Shown: positions 13,001-24,442 of the stretch, piece by piece
Layout: each line of letters opens with the position of its first letter
Numbering within the stretch: position 1 is the stretch's first letter
Source: Ichthyophthirius multifiliis
Lineage: Eukaryota > Ciliophora > Oligohymenophorea > Hymenostomatida
NCBI RefSeq assembly: GCF_000220395.1
Contig: NW_004087043.1
Location: forward strand, 1-40,647
Reading direction: 5' to 3'
Length of the DNA stretch: 40,647 nt
Made by a program: the position numbers and the translations under genes
The notes under the pieces: model-generated
Told to the model about the DNA's origin: nothing
Databases searched by the model: none
What the model saw: only the letters and a program-made list of their open reading frames with translations

Positions 13001-13862
13001 AAGAAAAAATTTAAGAATAACGAAAAAAACAATAATACGAAGAATAATAATTATTAGAAAACTAACAAGGATACTAAAAAAAATAAGAATATGAAAAAAA
13101 ACAAGATCAGGAAATAAATAAACAAGAAATTGAAAATAAATAAGAAATTTAAAAACTAGAATATTTATTTTAAAAAATGAAAGAACAAAATAAAGAATTA
13201 GAAAAATAATTAAATGAGGAAAAAGAAAGAAATATTAAAAAATTTTTATAATTAGAAGAACATTATAAATCTAATATTTTTAGTTTATAAAAACATTAAT
13301 AATCTTAAGTTATAAATGATTAATATATTAAAAAAATAGAAAACTATGAACATGAAATTTAATAAAAAAATAAAGAAAATAGTTAATTAAAAGATTTATA
13401 ATCAGAATTATTAAATATAAATGAATAATTATTATCACAATTAACTAATTATGAATAAAAAACTAATTTCTTACAAGAGGAGAAAAATACATTATTAGAA
13501 GAAATTGAAAAACATAAGCTAATAAATGAAGAACTAACATATTAAATAGAAGATAAAGAAAAAAAAAAATTAAATTAAATCTATTAATCGATGACAATAT
13601 ATTAGAAAATAATTCTGAAAAAAATGTTTCAAAAAACTCAATTGAAAATAGCGCAAAAGCAAGCAGTGCAAAATCTAAAGAAGAAAAAAAGTTCTTAATA
13701 TAAGAATTATAAAGAAAAAGTGCATATGCGGCAAGTATGTTAGCTTTTAAAAAAGATTATTCAACAATTATAGATAATAAAATGCATTAAAATATCTTTT
13801 AATAAAATAATTAATAAGATTAATCGAATATTCAAGATAAAGACGATAATAATAAAAAATGA
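7089..13862 (+). CDS. giant Q/N/K/E-rich coiled-coil protein (~2,200 aa)
   Basis: One very long protein predicted to be coiled coil almost throughout, dominated by Q, N, K, E, L and I with essentially no proline or tryptophan. It is probably a cytoskeletal, basal-body or vesicle-tethering scaffold, but no family was recognised. Exon 1 (7089-7455) and a 95-bp GT-AG intron (7456-7550) bring the head into frame with the rest. Residues coded at 10384-10683 are a heptad tandem repeat (QIKEQEQ type). Two perfect 21-bp copies (DQLKNQF) lie at 8081-8122. The C-terminus (about 13590-13862) is different: S/A/K-rich, with FLIQELQRKSAYAASMLAFK, ending at TGA 13860-13862. The frame is lost and regained near 10080, 10535, 10775 and 13565, mostly at A-runs, so the protein is contiguous only after allowing for missing bases. 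The start at 7089 is the only in-frame ATG but remains uncertain. Confidence 0.8.
7456..7550 (+). other. intron in giant coiled-coil gene
   Basis: GTAGTTTT donor, AAAATAG acceptor, 95 bp. Removing it joins the 7089 frame to the long coiled-coil frame, whereas read through, the 7089 frame hits TGA at 7509. It is longer and more A/T-rich than the other introns here. A single-base error in the T-run near 7502-7509 is the alternative explanation. Confidence 0.55.
8081..8122 (+). repeat. perfect 21-bp tandem duplication (one heptad)
   Basis: Two identical 21-bp units, gattagttaaaaaattaatt plus t, lie head to tail. In frame each encodes DQLKNQF, exactly one coiled-coil heptad, so the duplication preserves register. 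Confidence 0.9.
10384..10683 (+). repeat. 21-bp minisatellite, ~14 heptad copies
   Basis: About fourteen 21-bp units of the form taaataaaagaataagaata (with a) run in tandem inside the coiled-coil gene. With TAA read as glutamine they encode Q-I-K-[E/D/N]-Q-E-Q heptads. Unit 8 (about 10532-10538) has one A fewer than expected, which shifts the frame for the remaining copies. Confidence 0.85.
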
Positions 13863-15288
13863 ATAAACAAAGATAAAAAAAATAAAATATTTATATTAAA
13901 ATTAAGTATATTAATAATATATAATAAAAAAGAATTTAATAATAAAAGTAAAATTAGATTTATATATAAATATAAATAAAAATATAATTATATATATTTT
14001 ATATAAAATAATTTAAATGTTAAAATTATATATATATATTTATATATATTTTTATTTATATATCTATATTTTATTTATATTTTTTTAAAAAATTTTATTT
14101 AATTTTTTATCTTTTAATAAAAATATCTTTTACTTCTTTAATAAAATTAATAACTTCTTTTTTATTTTATATCACAAAAATTTAAATATGATTATTATTA
14201 TAATTTACAACAACAAAAATATACAACTAATATTTTTATTTACAAAAATATTTTTATTTTTATTTATATTAATTTTAATATATCTATCTATATTTGATTC
14301 TATGTTATTTTTTTAAAGTTTTTTTTTTATATTTTGAGAAAATATTTTTCTTTATAGTACAAGGCTTATTCACTAATAAATACTAAGAATTGTATATAAA
14401 ATAATTCAGATTTATTTTTATACAATAAAAGCCTTTTTTTATATTTCTTATATATAAAAAAAAAAATCTATATATATTTTTGATATATATTATTTTTTTC
14501 GATATTACAGAAAAATTATATTTCATTTAATATTAATAAACATTTTTTAGATTTATTTTAATAAATATAATTTATGGTAATAAATTCATTTATAATTTAT
14601 CTTATATAGTATTTTTTTCTAGTTTATATAAATTTATGTTAAATTTGAATGTTTTCTTTTTAAAAATAATATTTTTAATTATTATTTATTTATAGATATA
14701 AAATTACCTAATAATTGTAAAAACATTAATTGTGTTTTCAAAAAAAGAATATTTGTTTTTTTAAATTAAATTAATTTTTTTAATTATTATTTATTAATTT
14801 ATTTATGTATTAAAATTCAAATCGTTTTTTTTGGGTTTAGAAACTTATTATTATTTATACGTTACGTTTTTGATTATATTTAATGATTATTATTATTTTT
14901 AGAATATTATTTTTAATATATATATCTTTATTAATTACGAAAAATATATAAATTTATAAAATTTATAAAAAATACTTCATTTAGAAAAAAATAAAAAAAA
15001 ATCATCCTTTATTTTTTATTAAAAAAAAAAAAAAAACATTAAATATAAAAAGAAAAAGAATAAAAATTAAAATTAAAAAAATAATTATATATATTAAAAA
15101 TCTAATTAATATGCTTATATATTTATATATTAATTTTTTTTCTATAATTTATTTATAAGAACACAATTGACAAAAAAAAAGGGAAAAAAAAAAAAAAAAC
15201 TTAAGAAAAAATGCTTTTCTGAACTGTGTTTTTTTAAAAAATCACTAAAAAAATAAAAAAAAATAGTGCTAAAAATTAATATATATAA
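13863..15288. other. convergent spacer, no gene seen
   Basis: Lies between the 3' ends of the giant coiled-coil gene and the Erv46 gene. It is A/T-rich with long homopolymers. The only structure noticed is the hairpin-capable block at 14361-14435. Confidence 0.55.
14361..14435. other. imperfect inverted repeat / hairpin
   Basis: AAGGCTT at 14361-14367 is complementary to AAGCCTT at 14429-14435. Inside it, ATTGTATATAAAATAA pairs with TTTATTTTTATACAAT nearly perfectly. The stem would be 7 + about 16 bp, with a one-sided bulge of about 20 bases and a short loop around TTCAGA. Function unknown. Confidence 0.45.
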
Positions 15289-16302
15289 TCATAAAAATTT
15301 CTCCCCTTCAGAATTTTTAAACAACTAAATAACTATTTTGAAAGCGATTTCATCCATAAACGCTGCAATAGTGAAAATACCACCTACAATAGCCGAAACT
15401 TAAACCAAGAAATGTAAGAATGGCATTCTATCTTTTTTAAACATAACTGTAACTGGCGACAAATCATATCTAAAATAAATTGCTGGAATATAATCGGTTT
15501 ATATTTAATTTTCTGTAAAAACAAACTAGTTTACATAATAAGTATACCCCCATTCATCTATATATGTAGTTGGGACAACATTAAGATAATAATTATAAGA
15601 AATTCCATAATTTTCAAAATGTTTTTATTTTGTTTTTACTAATTTATCCATAGGATTTAAAACGCCTAAAGTGAATTATTTTTTAACAATTTTAATCTCA
15701 TCTTCATCCCCAAAAGATAAATGATTAATTTTATGTGACAGATCAATCGTATTTATACCCGTTATACGGAAAACATAGCCCAATATTTGGCCAAAAGCAT
15801 GACAAGAAATATGAAAATTGCCTGGAACTCTATTCACGTACATAAATCCTGATAATTTACAACCTTCTTTATTCTATATGGCTTATTAAATTCTTTATAA
15901 ATCTACTTAATTGGATTAATCATGGGCATGACCAGAATGTTATTTGTTTTATTATTATTCATGTCTATCAAAATATTCACCAGTTTTTGTAATACGAGTC
16001 TTATGTAAATCACCTTCCACATTAACAGAATGAGAGCCCATTATATCTTAAAAATCTAAAGATAATATATCGCAGGGAAATTTAGGAAAATCAATATCAA
16101 GGTTTACTCGAATTTTTTATCCACCGCGAAGCGAATCAACAAACATTTCACTAGTTTCTTCGGTATGTAAATATTAATTAAATTCGGAAATTAATAACAA
16201 TATAATTGAAATTATAGAAATTATAGATAATATGGCACCACAATATGTTTTTTGTTATAAATCAGAAGGTAATTTTCGAAAAATGTCAAATTATTTTATC
16301 AT
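15289..16302 (-). CDS. Erv46/ERGIC3-like ER-Golgi cargo receptor
   Basis: A 337-residue, intronless member of the Erv41/Erv46 family. The family cycles between ER and Golgi in COPI/COPII vesicles and retrieves or exports membrane cargo. Layout matches the family: short cytosolic N-terminus, TM1 at about 17-39, a large lumenal domain, and TM2 at about 301-325 just before the end. Recognisable family stretches are GGQKIRVNLDIDFPKFPCDI, a V-N-V-E-G-D-L-HKTRI segment, NKEGCKLSGFMYVNRVPGNF, the ISCHAFG motif and VGGIFTIAAFMDE in TM2. A histidine-rich segment with SGHAHD lies mid-lumen, where ERGIC3 proteins also have an H-rich stretch. The tail ends EKFL. The start ATG is the first after an A/T-rich leader, and TGA is at 15289-15291. 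Identification is firm, cargo unknown. Confidence 0.95.
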
Positions 16303-16613
16303 TTTATTAATTATAACTTAAAATTTTTTTATATATTTTTAATTTTCTTAATATTTTAATAATTAATATTTTTTTTTTTTATTTTTTTTTTTAAATTTTT
16401 TAAAGTTTTCTTTTTATTGTATTTTTTATATATATTTTAACTTTGATTTTTTTATTTAATATTTTTATTTTATTATATATATATAATTTAGACAATTATA
16501 ATATAAAAAAACGAATAAATTAAAGATAAAAATAATATTAATAATTATTAATTACTTATAAAAAAAATATATATAAAAAAAGAAAAAATAAATACATAAA
16601 TGATATAAATATA

Positions 16614-16668
<55 letters not shown>

Positions 16669-17186
16669 TTATAATAATTTTTTATATAAAATAAACATAT
16701 ATTTTATTATTTTTTAATATAAATATTATCATTTTTAATATAAATAATTTAAATAGTAATATCTATTTTCCAATATAATTAATTTTTTTATATTTTAATT
16801 ATATTAAAATTCTAAATATTTTTAGCATTGTTCATCAATTATATTTTTTTAGCCATTTAATAGAATTTTTAATATATATTTTTATTATGAATTTCTCTAA
16901 TATGCAAAAATAAGTTAAATAATTATTTTTTACTACATATTTTAAATTTCTTTAATAATTGAAATTTTTATATCTAAATTAAATAATTAATATTTCATTT
17001 TTATTTTTATTATCTTAATGATCTTTATATATTTTATTAATTCTTTTTTTTTATACATAATATCTTAATAAATATTTTATATATATATTTTTTTTATTTT
17101 AAACAATAAAAAAACTAATTAAAATTTTAATAGAATAAAAAACAGTACTTTATGCGTTTAAAGTTATCTTTTGTAAAGAAAATCGA
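16303..17186. other. A+T desert upstream of Erv46
   Basis: Contains the Erv46 5' flank and a long (AT)n tract at about 16624-16663. No convincing frame was seen. Confidence 0.55.
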
Positions 17187-17612
17187 ATGTTTAATATTGA
17201 AAAGATAAACAAAATTATAAAAAATGTTATTTAAAATATTAAGAAAAATATATCTAAAATAAAAGAAAATTTTTTTTTTTTTAATTATTTTCATAAAAGA
17301 GGTCGTTTTACAGATACATTGAAAGCTTATAAAAAAATAATTGTCAAATATATGAAAAAAATAAAAATCAATAACACTCTGTTAAATGAATAGAATAATT
17401 ATTAATAAACCATTTTTTTAGTTAACTATTATATATTATTTTTATTTTTTTAATAATAATAAAAAGGTTTAAAGTGTATTGTATTTAGTCAAATATTAAG
17501 TTATTACCAAAAATTAAAATGCATTTGTGATTTTAAATATTTAATGTCATAATAGTTAGTAAATAAACCTAAAATATTTCAATAAAAAATACTTATACTT
17601 ACTTAAGATTGA
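17187..17612 (+). pseudogene. hypothetical ORF, 141 codons, possibly a relic
   Basis: Open from ATG 17187 to TGA 17610-17612, and open further upstream to at least about 17105 with a peptide of similar character. The inferred protein is basic and not low complexity: HKRGRFTDTLKAYKKIIVKY near codons 36-55 and GLKCIVFSQILSYYQKLKC in the C-terminal half. An acceptor-like TTTTAATAG at 17123-17131 could begin an exon. No family was recognised and there is no clear upstream exon. It could be a single-exon gene, an internal exon or a decayed gene. Confidence 0.35.
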
Positions 17613-17827
17613 ATATTTTTATTTTCACATGAAAATTTCACAAAAATTCCCTTATAAACAAACTTATAAAACAATTATAAAAAATTCTTATTTTATTTTT
17701 ATTTTCTTTCTACAATTAGCAAATATAACTCATTAATACCAAATAAATAAATTCTAAACATAAAAAACAAAAAATAATAGTCCAACATTAAAAATAAATC
17801 AATTAAAATACTTCTATTACTATTATA

Positions 17828-18110
17828 ATGGAAAAAAACTATTCATAATAAAATCAAAATATGGAAAAATGCATGGGGCATATAGAGGAATAAACAAAAG
17901 ACTAAAATAGTTTCATATACCATAAAATATATATGTAAATACTAAATTAGAAACTAGATAATAAATAAATAAAAATAATCATGATAATAAAATGCATAAT
18001 ATAGCTAACAATAAGTCTCATAATAAACTTTTGCATAATAAAAATACTATAAAATACAATTAATATAATATATAAAATAATATATTAACTTATTAAAAAT
18101 TGATTATATT
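17828..18110 (+). other. possible small gene, uncertain
   Basis: ATG at 17828 opens MEKNYSQQNQNMEKCMGHIE and continues with an H/N/K-rich stretch (NNHDNKMHNIANNKSHNKLL) in another frame. Joining them requires a 23-bp GT-AG intron (17935-17957), shorter than any other here, or a one-base error. Composition is more coding-like than the flanks, but the model is weak and the 3' end is not defined. Confidence 0.2.
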
Positions 18111-18862
18111 TACAGAATATATATTAGTTTAAAAAAATAATATTTAAATTAAATATAATATAATAAATAATCAGAAAAAAACTTCGATTTTTAAATGCAA
18201 AAATTTTATAATTTCAATTATAATAAACATAATTTTTACTTAAGTTCTATTTATTACATGGTACATTAGTTGCCACTTATTTCATATCAATTATTATTAT
18301 TTTAATTTAATTGTATATATTAATGTGATTTTACATAAATTAATATTCAAAAATAAAAAAAAATATTATAAATAATAAATAATTTTAGCGATTTAAAATG
18401 CCAAAGTTTATAAACAAATATTTTAAAAGTTATAAATGTTGAAAGATAAATAAAATATAAATAACAAACAAATAAAATAAATTATAATAAAATAAAATAA
18501 AATAAAAAAAATAAAAATAAAATGAAAAAATAAAAAAAAAAAAAAAATATAATAATATAAAATAATATAATAAAAAAATATATATATATATATATATAGA
18601 TATATATAAAAATCTATTTTAATTAATACTTAAATTTAATAAAAATAAAACAAATAGTATTTTATTATAATATTAAAAATTATTTTTAGTTATTTTAGAA
18701 AATAGATAATAGAAGAAGTATTAAATATATATAAAACATAAAAATATTATATTTTATAAATTATAAACAAATGAAAAAAAAGTTAAACAAAGTATTAAAA
18801 AAGTAAAATATAAAAAAAAATTAAAAAAAATAATATTTAACAATAAATATTAATAAAAAAAT

Positions 18863-18896
<34 letters not shown>

Positions 18897-19437
18897 TTAA
18901 TAATAATTATAATAATAATAATGATTTTAATTATTTTTTTATATTAACAATTTCAATTATTTTATAAAATTATTAATCGCCAAATTTTTTCTTCTTTTCA
19001 TATGCATTAATTTTTATATTATTTTTCTTATACAATTGATTTATCTAATATTTTATTTTCATAAATAAGTAAACTATTTTAATTTAACATATATAAGAAT
19101 ATTATTTTTATTAAATTATAAATTATATTTAAACATAATTTTTGAAATTAATAAAAATTTTTATAATTCTATTCTTAATTATTCTTTCCATATTTTATTT
19201 TAAATATATAAATTATATATTTTTTTTTAAATATATTACAAATTAATTGAATAACAAATAAATATTCCTTTAACAATTTTTTTTATCTAATTTACATAAT
19301 GTATAAATATATTTATAAAAAACGCAATAAAAATTTAAAATTAATAAATATAAAATTAAAAAATATGGCACATTAAAAAACAAAATTAATTAATATTATT
19401 TTTTTTTCGTTATTTCTAAAAAAAAAAACTTAAAATA
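18111..19437. other. A+T-rich spacer with (TAA)n
   Basis: Holds a (TAA)n run at about 18865-18894. On the minus strand a short frame from ATG 19062 (MKIKYQINQLYKKNN...) is followed by the leucine-coding complement of that microsatellite. I could not support it as a gene. Confidence 0.4.
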
Positions 19438-20289
19438 TCAAATATTCTATTATTTTTTGATAAAAATTTCTCTTCTTAAACTCATTTATTAAATTATTTC
19501 TTCCTAAGAACATATTTCTCCTTATGTCCATTCATGAGTTTTAATATTATCAAGAGTAATTCTTTTCTCAGGATCATGTTCTAAAAGTTAATTTATTAAA
19601 TTTTTAAATGAACTACAACTATTAATTTTACTTTTCCTTCCCAAAATATCCCAATATTTTCCATAATTTCTACTACTCAATAATCCATAAAGTGGATCTT
19701 TTCCACTAGCCTACTAAATCCAAGGTTAAAACCTATATACGAAACAAAAAAGAATAACTCCGACACAAAAAATGTCTACTTCAGCTCCTTTGTATTCTTT
19801 ATTATTAATCATTTCGGGTGGCATATAATTTTAAGTTCCTACTATTTCATTTAATAAAATATCATCACTATTTAACTAACATGAAAGTCCAAAATCCCCT
19901 ATTTTTAATTAAAAGTTTTTATCTAAAAAAAGGTTATCTAGTTTTAAATCTCTATGATATATATTCTATTAATGTATATAATCTAAAACATTTATTAATT
20001 AAATAAAATAATATCTCGCTAGTTTTTCTTCAAACGGATCGGTTAAAACATAATTTAAAATATCTCCGTTTTATTCATAATTTAAAATTAGGAAATTATC
20101 ACCAAAATCAACCAATGTGACTATATTTGGGTGGTCTAAAATACCCAAAATTTTCTTTTCTTTTTGATTATAGCAAGTATCTTCTTTGTAAAGTTTAACA
20201 GCGTATTTTTTATCACATTTAGAACATAAATGGACATCTGAAAATTTACCAAAACCTAATTTTTCATGAATTTTATAATTTTGAATCAT
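19438..20289 (-). CDS. compact Ser/Thr protein kinase
   Basis: A 283-residue, intronless protein that is almost only a kinase catalytic domain. All key elements are visible: glycine loop LGFGKFSDV (12-19), AVK lysine K32, a plausible helix-C glutamate E44, HRDLKLDN with catalytic D114 and N119, DFG at 132-134, GTQNYMPPE (PPE in place of APE, E159), and DPEKR near the end of the C-lobe. HRD-L-K-x-D-N indicates serine/threonine specificity. The general look (hydrophobic LDHPNIV, LINVLDYIHQQNIYHRD) is CAMK/SNF1-like or ULK-like, but the subfamily is not certain. The activation loop is short. The C-terminal tail is brief and basic, with no regulatory domain. The start ATG (20287-20289) follows a T-run leader, and the stop is TGA 19438-19440. 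Ciliates have very large kinase families, so a one-to-one assignment is not possible. Confidence 0.93.
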
Positions 20290-21279
20290 TTTTTTTTTGT
20301 ATTTTTTTGTTTTGTTTTTTTTTATTTGTTTTTATTTTATTTTTTTGTATTTTAAATTTTTATATTTTTTAATTTATTTATTAATGTTATATTACTTTTT
20401 TAAAAATAAAATAATTGCGTAAATATCGTGTAATTTTATATATTTATTATTTACATTAAATATAAAAATATATAAAATATTATTTATTAATTTTTTTAAA
20501 AAAAAATAATTTAAAAAAAAAAATAACAATTATTTAAATATGAATATATTTTAATATTTTTTATTTTAAAAAAAATATTAAGTCCGTAAATAATTTATAT
20601 TTTAAATAAAAAATGTTATTAATATAATAAGGTAAATAAAATATAATTAAAAAAAATCATAAATAAATATTTTCTATTTTAAAAGTCTAAAATAATAATT
20701 TAAAATAAAAATTAATTTAAGTATTTTTTATATTTAACCAATTTAAAGTTAAAGAATTAAGGAAAAAAAATTTAAAAATTATATAAAAAAAAATATAATG
20801 ATCGAAAAATAAATATTATATTTTATTATATGTATAGTAAAAAAAAAAAATATATAAATAAAAATAAAAAAAATTGGTTATTTCTGATTTATTTTTGATA
20901 ATTTAAATTTCGTTAATAAAAAAAAAATATATATCATTTTATTAAATATAAAAATCATATTAAATATTAAAAAATTTATTTCCATAAAAAAAATCAGATA
21001 TTCTTAAAATAATTTTTTTTTAAATATTATAGCTACATTAAAACACAAAAAAAATTATTTTATAAATTAAAAAATTAAAAAATTTAAATTAATAAAAAAA
21101 AAAATCTAATTAATTATATAAATATGAAATTATATCTATAAAAATATATAAATCATATTTATGATTTCTCATAAATTATTGTAAAATAACTAAATGAAAA
21201 ATATTAAAAAATATATAAAAGAAAAATAAATTAAAATATTTTATAAATAAATAGAAATAAAAAAAGAAAAATATTATAT

Positions 21280-21321
<42 letters not shown>

Positions 21322-21503
21322 AATATATATATATTATTATATTTTTACGTGAATTATTTTAATTCTTGGTTACAACAAAAAATAATACAAATAAATTAAT
21401 ATACTATCTATATATTTAATAAATTAATTTTTTTATTTATTTGAATATATATATATATGTATATAATATAAATATAAATACATTTATTTAGAAATAAAAT
21501 ATA
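20290..21503. other. A+T desert between kinase and coiled-coil gene
   Basis: Contains the kinase 5' flank and the 3' flank of the next gene, with an (AT)n tract at about 21289-21318. No gene seen. Confidence 0.6.
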
Positions 21504-22546
21504 TCATTTATAACTATATATTTTATATTAAAAATTTATATAATTTTCAATATCATCAATTTAATCTTCCATAGTTTATTTTTGTTTATACCTACCTTCA
21601 TGTAAAGAATGCTATGCTAAATCTAATAGTCCTAAATCTATTTAATTATTATATTTTTATTACAAATTAACTTCTCTTAATTATCCCAACCTTTTTTCAT
21701 TCTTAAGATATACTTCTTTAAAATCTTCCTCATTTCCTTAAATTTTTTAATAATAAAGTCCTTATCTATTTAAAAAATCATCTGGTAATTCTACCAAATC
21801 CTCAATTTAAATTGCTTATTTTTAAAAATCTTTAAATTCTTAAGAATTATTAAGAACAAATTCATCTTTTTATTTTTCAAAAATATTTATATGTCTTGAG
21901 CTTTCTTCCAAAGGACCATGGTAATCTTTTTCTGGATCAAAATTAAAAGCATCAAAATACGGATCCTAATTATTATAATACGGCCTCGGTTTTTTGGGCA
22001 AATCAATCTAAATATTTTATTCTAAATCATATAATTTTTATGTATTATCATTATTATAAAATTTATTTTTCTAATCTTATTTATTTGTTGTTTAAAGAAA
22101 GGCATTATAAAGTTCCCTTTATCTAATTTCATCAATAGCCTATGTTTTTTTTAATTCAACTTTCAATCTTTTAAGATCTTCTTCTGCATTATATCTTCTT
22201 TCATTTACTTTCATTAATTAACCTTTCATTTGTAAAATTTACTCTCCTAAACTGTTTTATTAATAATTCATTTCATTACGGATTCTTGCCAATTCATTAT
22301 TGACAGTTTCTTTTACTGTAGATGCTATTTCTAAAGGGAGTTCTCGAATAATTCTCTATTCAATAATTTCTGTATTTTAAATTTATGGAATCTATATGTT
22401 GTTACTTTTTCTTCTTTCTAAATAATTATCTTCCTATTATTATTATTAAAATTATTATTATTATTAATTTCCATTTTATGGATAAAATTCTAAAATTTAA
22501 GGTTCTTAAAATTAAACTATTTTTTATTATTAAACATCAAATTGTA

Positions 22547-22598
<52 letters not shown>

Positions 22599-23754
22599 TA
22601 AATCTTTATTCTCATAACCTTTTTACTACATTTTTTTTTCATTCTAAATTTATTAATTATTTCTTTATTCTAAATCCTATATTTCTCTTTCGATACGTAA
22701 ATCTTCTAGTTCTCTCTCTCTTTTTTCTTACAAAATCTTTAATTCTCTTTATCTTTTTTTCTCTTCTATTTATTGTAGTTATTCTCTTTATAATTCAATA
22801 GCTTCTTATCTTTTATTCATTTTTTATAAATCTATATTATTTTCCGGTCCTTGATATTATTATTGCAATTCTATTACATGAGAATTTGTTTTTTGATTTT
22901 AATTTTCGTTTTCTTGGTTTAACTCATATATTTAATTTAATTTATTTCTCCCTGTTTAAACTCTTTATTCTAGATCTTTTTAATATTTTATATCCTTATC
23001 ATAAACAGCTAAATCCTAAGCCTTTAATATTTAATACATATATAAATAGAATTTAAATAATATATATATTTAAAATATAAATCTAAAAAAAGAAAAATAC
23101 ACTTTAATTTTTATAAATTAATTAATTATTAATTTCTTATTAATATGGTTCTGCCAAAATTTTATGTCCCATATGTGAAAACCAATCCATGCTTTAATAA
23201 TTAGGATTTCCCGGACGAACTTTGCTACTTAAAATATTCCCATTTAAATCCCTTTGAGGTGCTCCTCTATTAAAAAATTACTACCTTTATCTTTCTTAAA
23301 CAATCTTTTCTTATTAAAGTTTTTCTAATTCTTGTAATTCTTTCTTTTTTTAATTTTATATATCGATTTAATACTAAAGCAATTTTGAATAATCTTATTA
23401 ATTTTTTATTTTTTGACTTTAATTTATATTTTCTACAAAACCAGCTGATGGCTTTGAAACTGGATCGTCATAATTATTTGTGTTCTCTATTCTCGGAATA
23501 TTATTTTAAGAATATATGTACTATTATAATGGTTAATATTGTTATTGTTGAGGTTAAAATAATTACTGTTATTATACTTATTGGATAGGAAATTACTATA
23601 CTTAAGGCATTTGGGAATACTATACTAATGGTACTTGGGGATATTATACTAATGGAATATTATTGTTTATTGGATATTATTAAGGATATTGCATTTATGA
23701 AAATTAATTAAGGCCCATTTATCCGAATTGGGCCATATTTGATGAATTTTACAT
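21504..23754 (-). CDS. Q/P-rich coiled-coil protein, two exons
   Basis: A protein of about 723 residues. Exon 1 is 23101-23754 (218 codons) and exon 2 is 21504-23021. The 79-bp GT-AG intron is in phase 0. The N-terminus (about 10-85) is Q/P/Y-rich, with tandem PLVQY motifs (NNIPLVQYPQVPLVQYSQMP). A conserved-looking block follows (NRGAPQRDLNGN, VRPGNPNYQSMDWFSHMGHK). Residues from about 220 on form charged coiled coil (EKRERELEDLRIEREIQDLE), interrupted by a run of 17 asparagines (360-376). A second helical region (ERRYNAEEDLKRLKVELKKT) precedes an acidic or aromatic C-terminal part (DLPKKPRPYYNNQDPYFDAF). The arrangement recalls centrosomal or ciliary coiled-coil proteins (CSPP1-like), but that is a guess. 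Stop is TGA 21504-21506. Confidence 0.85.
22548..22598 (-). repeat. (AAT)17 microsatellite coding N17
   Basis: An uninterrupted trinucleotide run, in frame as 17 asparagines inside the coiled-coil gene. On the other strand it reads as (ATT)n, which would give a run of tyrosines in one frame and explains a spurious opposite-strand ORF. Confidence 0.9.
23022..23100 (-). other. intron (79 bp)
   Basis: GTATTTTTC donor and TATTAAAG acceptor separate KNQS and AQDLAVYDKD. The alternative of two separate genes, the second starting at ATG 23037-23039 (MYQILKAQDL), is possible. It is less likely because exon 1 has no stop before the donor and the phase fits exactly. Confidence 0.75.
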
Positions 23755-23844
23755 ATTTTTATATTTTTTTTAATTAGAGTTTTATTAATATTTTTTATAT
23801 TTTAAATTACTGAAAAATATATATTTATTAAAATATAACTATAA

Positions 23845-23886
<42 letters not shown>

Positions 23887-24442
23887 TCGAAACTAAGAAA
23901 ATAAAATTTAGACAATATCAGAAAAGTCATCATTATATACAAACATTAATATTGTGCCAACTGTATATTTAATAGCAAAGGTGTAGTCTGTATAGTACTA
24001 CAATTTATCCTAATATGGGAACACATTAGTCTATCATCATTAAATATAGTAATATAAAAATTTTTAATAATAGGTAAAGTATATATAAGTAATGGTTTAT
24101 GCATATAGTAGTAAATAAAAATGTTTATTAAGTATACTATCAAAATTATTAATGAAGTAACAGATAAGTATTACATAGAATTACATATATAGAGAAAAAA
24201 ATAAAAAAATAAAATACAGAGTGGTACTATAAAAAACAACAAATAAATGGCATTAAAAAAATTAGCATGAAAATAAACATTAAAAAATTTAAAAAATGAT
24301 TAAAATATATAAAATAATAAAAATAATATACAAAAATCTATATATAAATAATATAAATATATAAATTATATATATATATATATATATATAATATTTATAT
24401 TTATTTAATTTATCATAAAACTAAAAACAAATATAAAATTAT
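23755..24442. other. spacer containing a G/C-elevated island
   Basis: Upstream flank of the Q/P-rich gene and downstream flank of the SNARE gene. From about 23900 to 24240 the sequence has clearly more G and C than other spacers, and more than one frame looks weakly coding. The plus frame around GTGCCAACTGTATATTTAAT stays open for over 100 codons. No start, splice sites or family could be fixed. A short hairpin (TGTAGT...ACTACA) lies near 23983-24002. It could be an RNA gene, an unrecognised small gene or a relic. (AT)n tracts flank it. Confidence 0.35.

Noticed and set aside
15200..15300. Possible pseudogene status of Erv46 because of its many in-frame TAA/TAG
   Set aside because: All such codons fall where glutamine is acceptable, and the frame is intact under the ciliate code.
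22385..22801. Plus-strand ORF with a poly-tyrosine run
   Set aside because: It is the complement of the coiled-coil gene's (AAT)17 and of its E/R-rich codons. The minus-strand frame runs through the whole region with coherent protein sequence and splicing.
24200..24290. Resemblance to U6 snRNA (attagcatga near 24262)
   Set aside because: Only a short match. The other conserved U6 blocks are absent around it.
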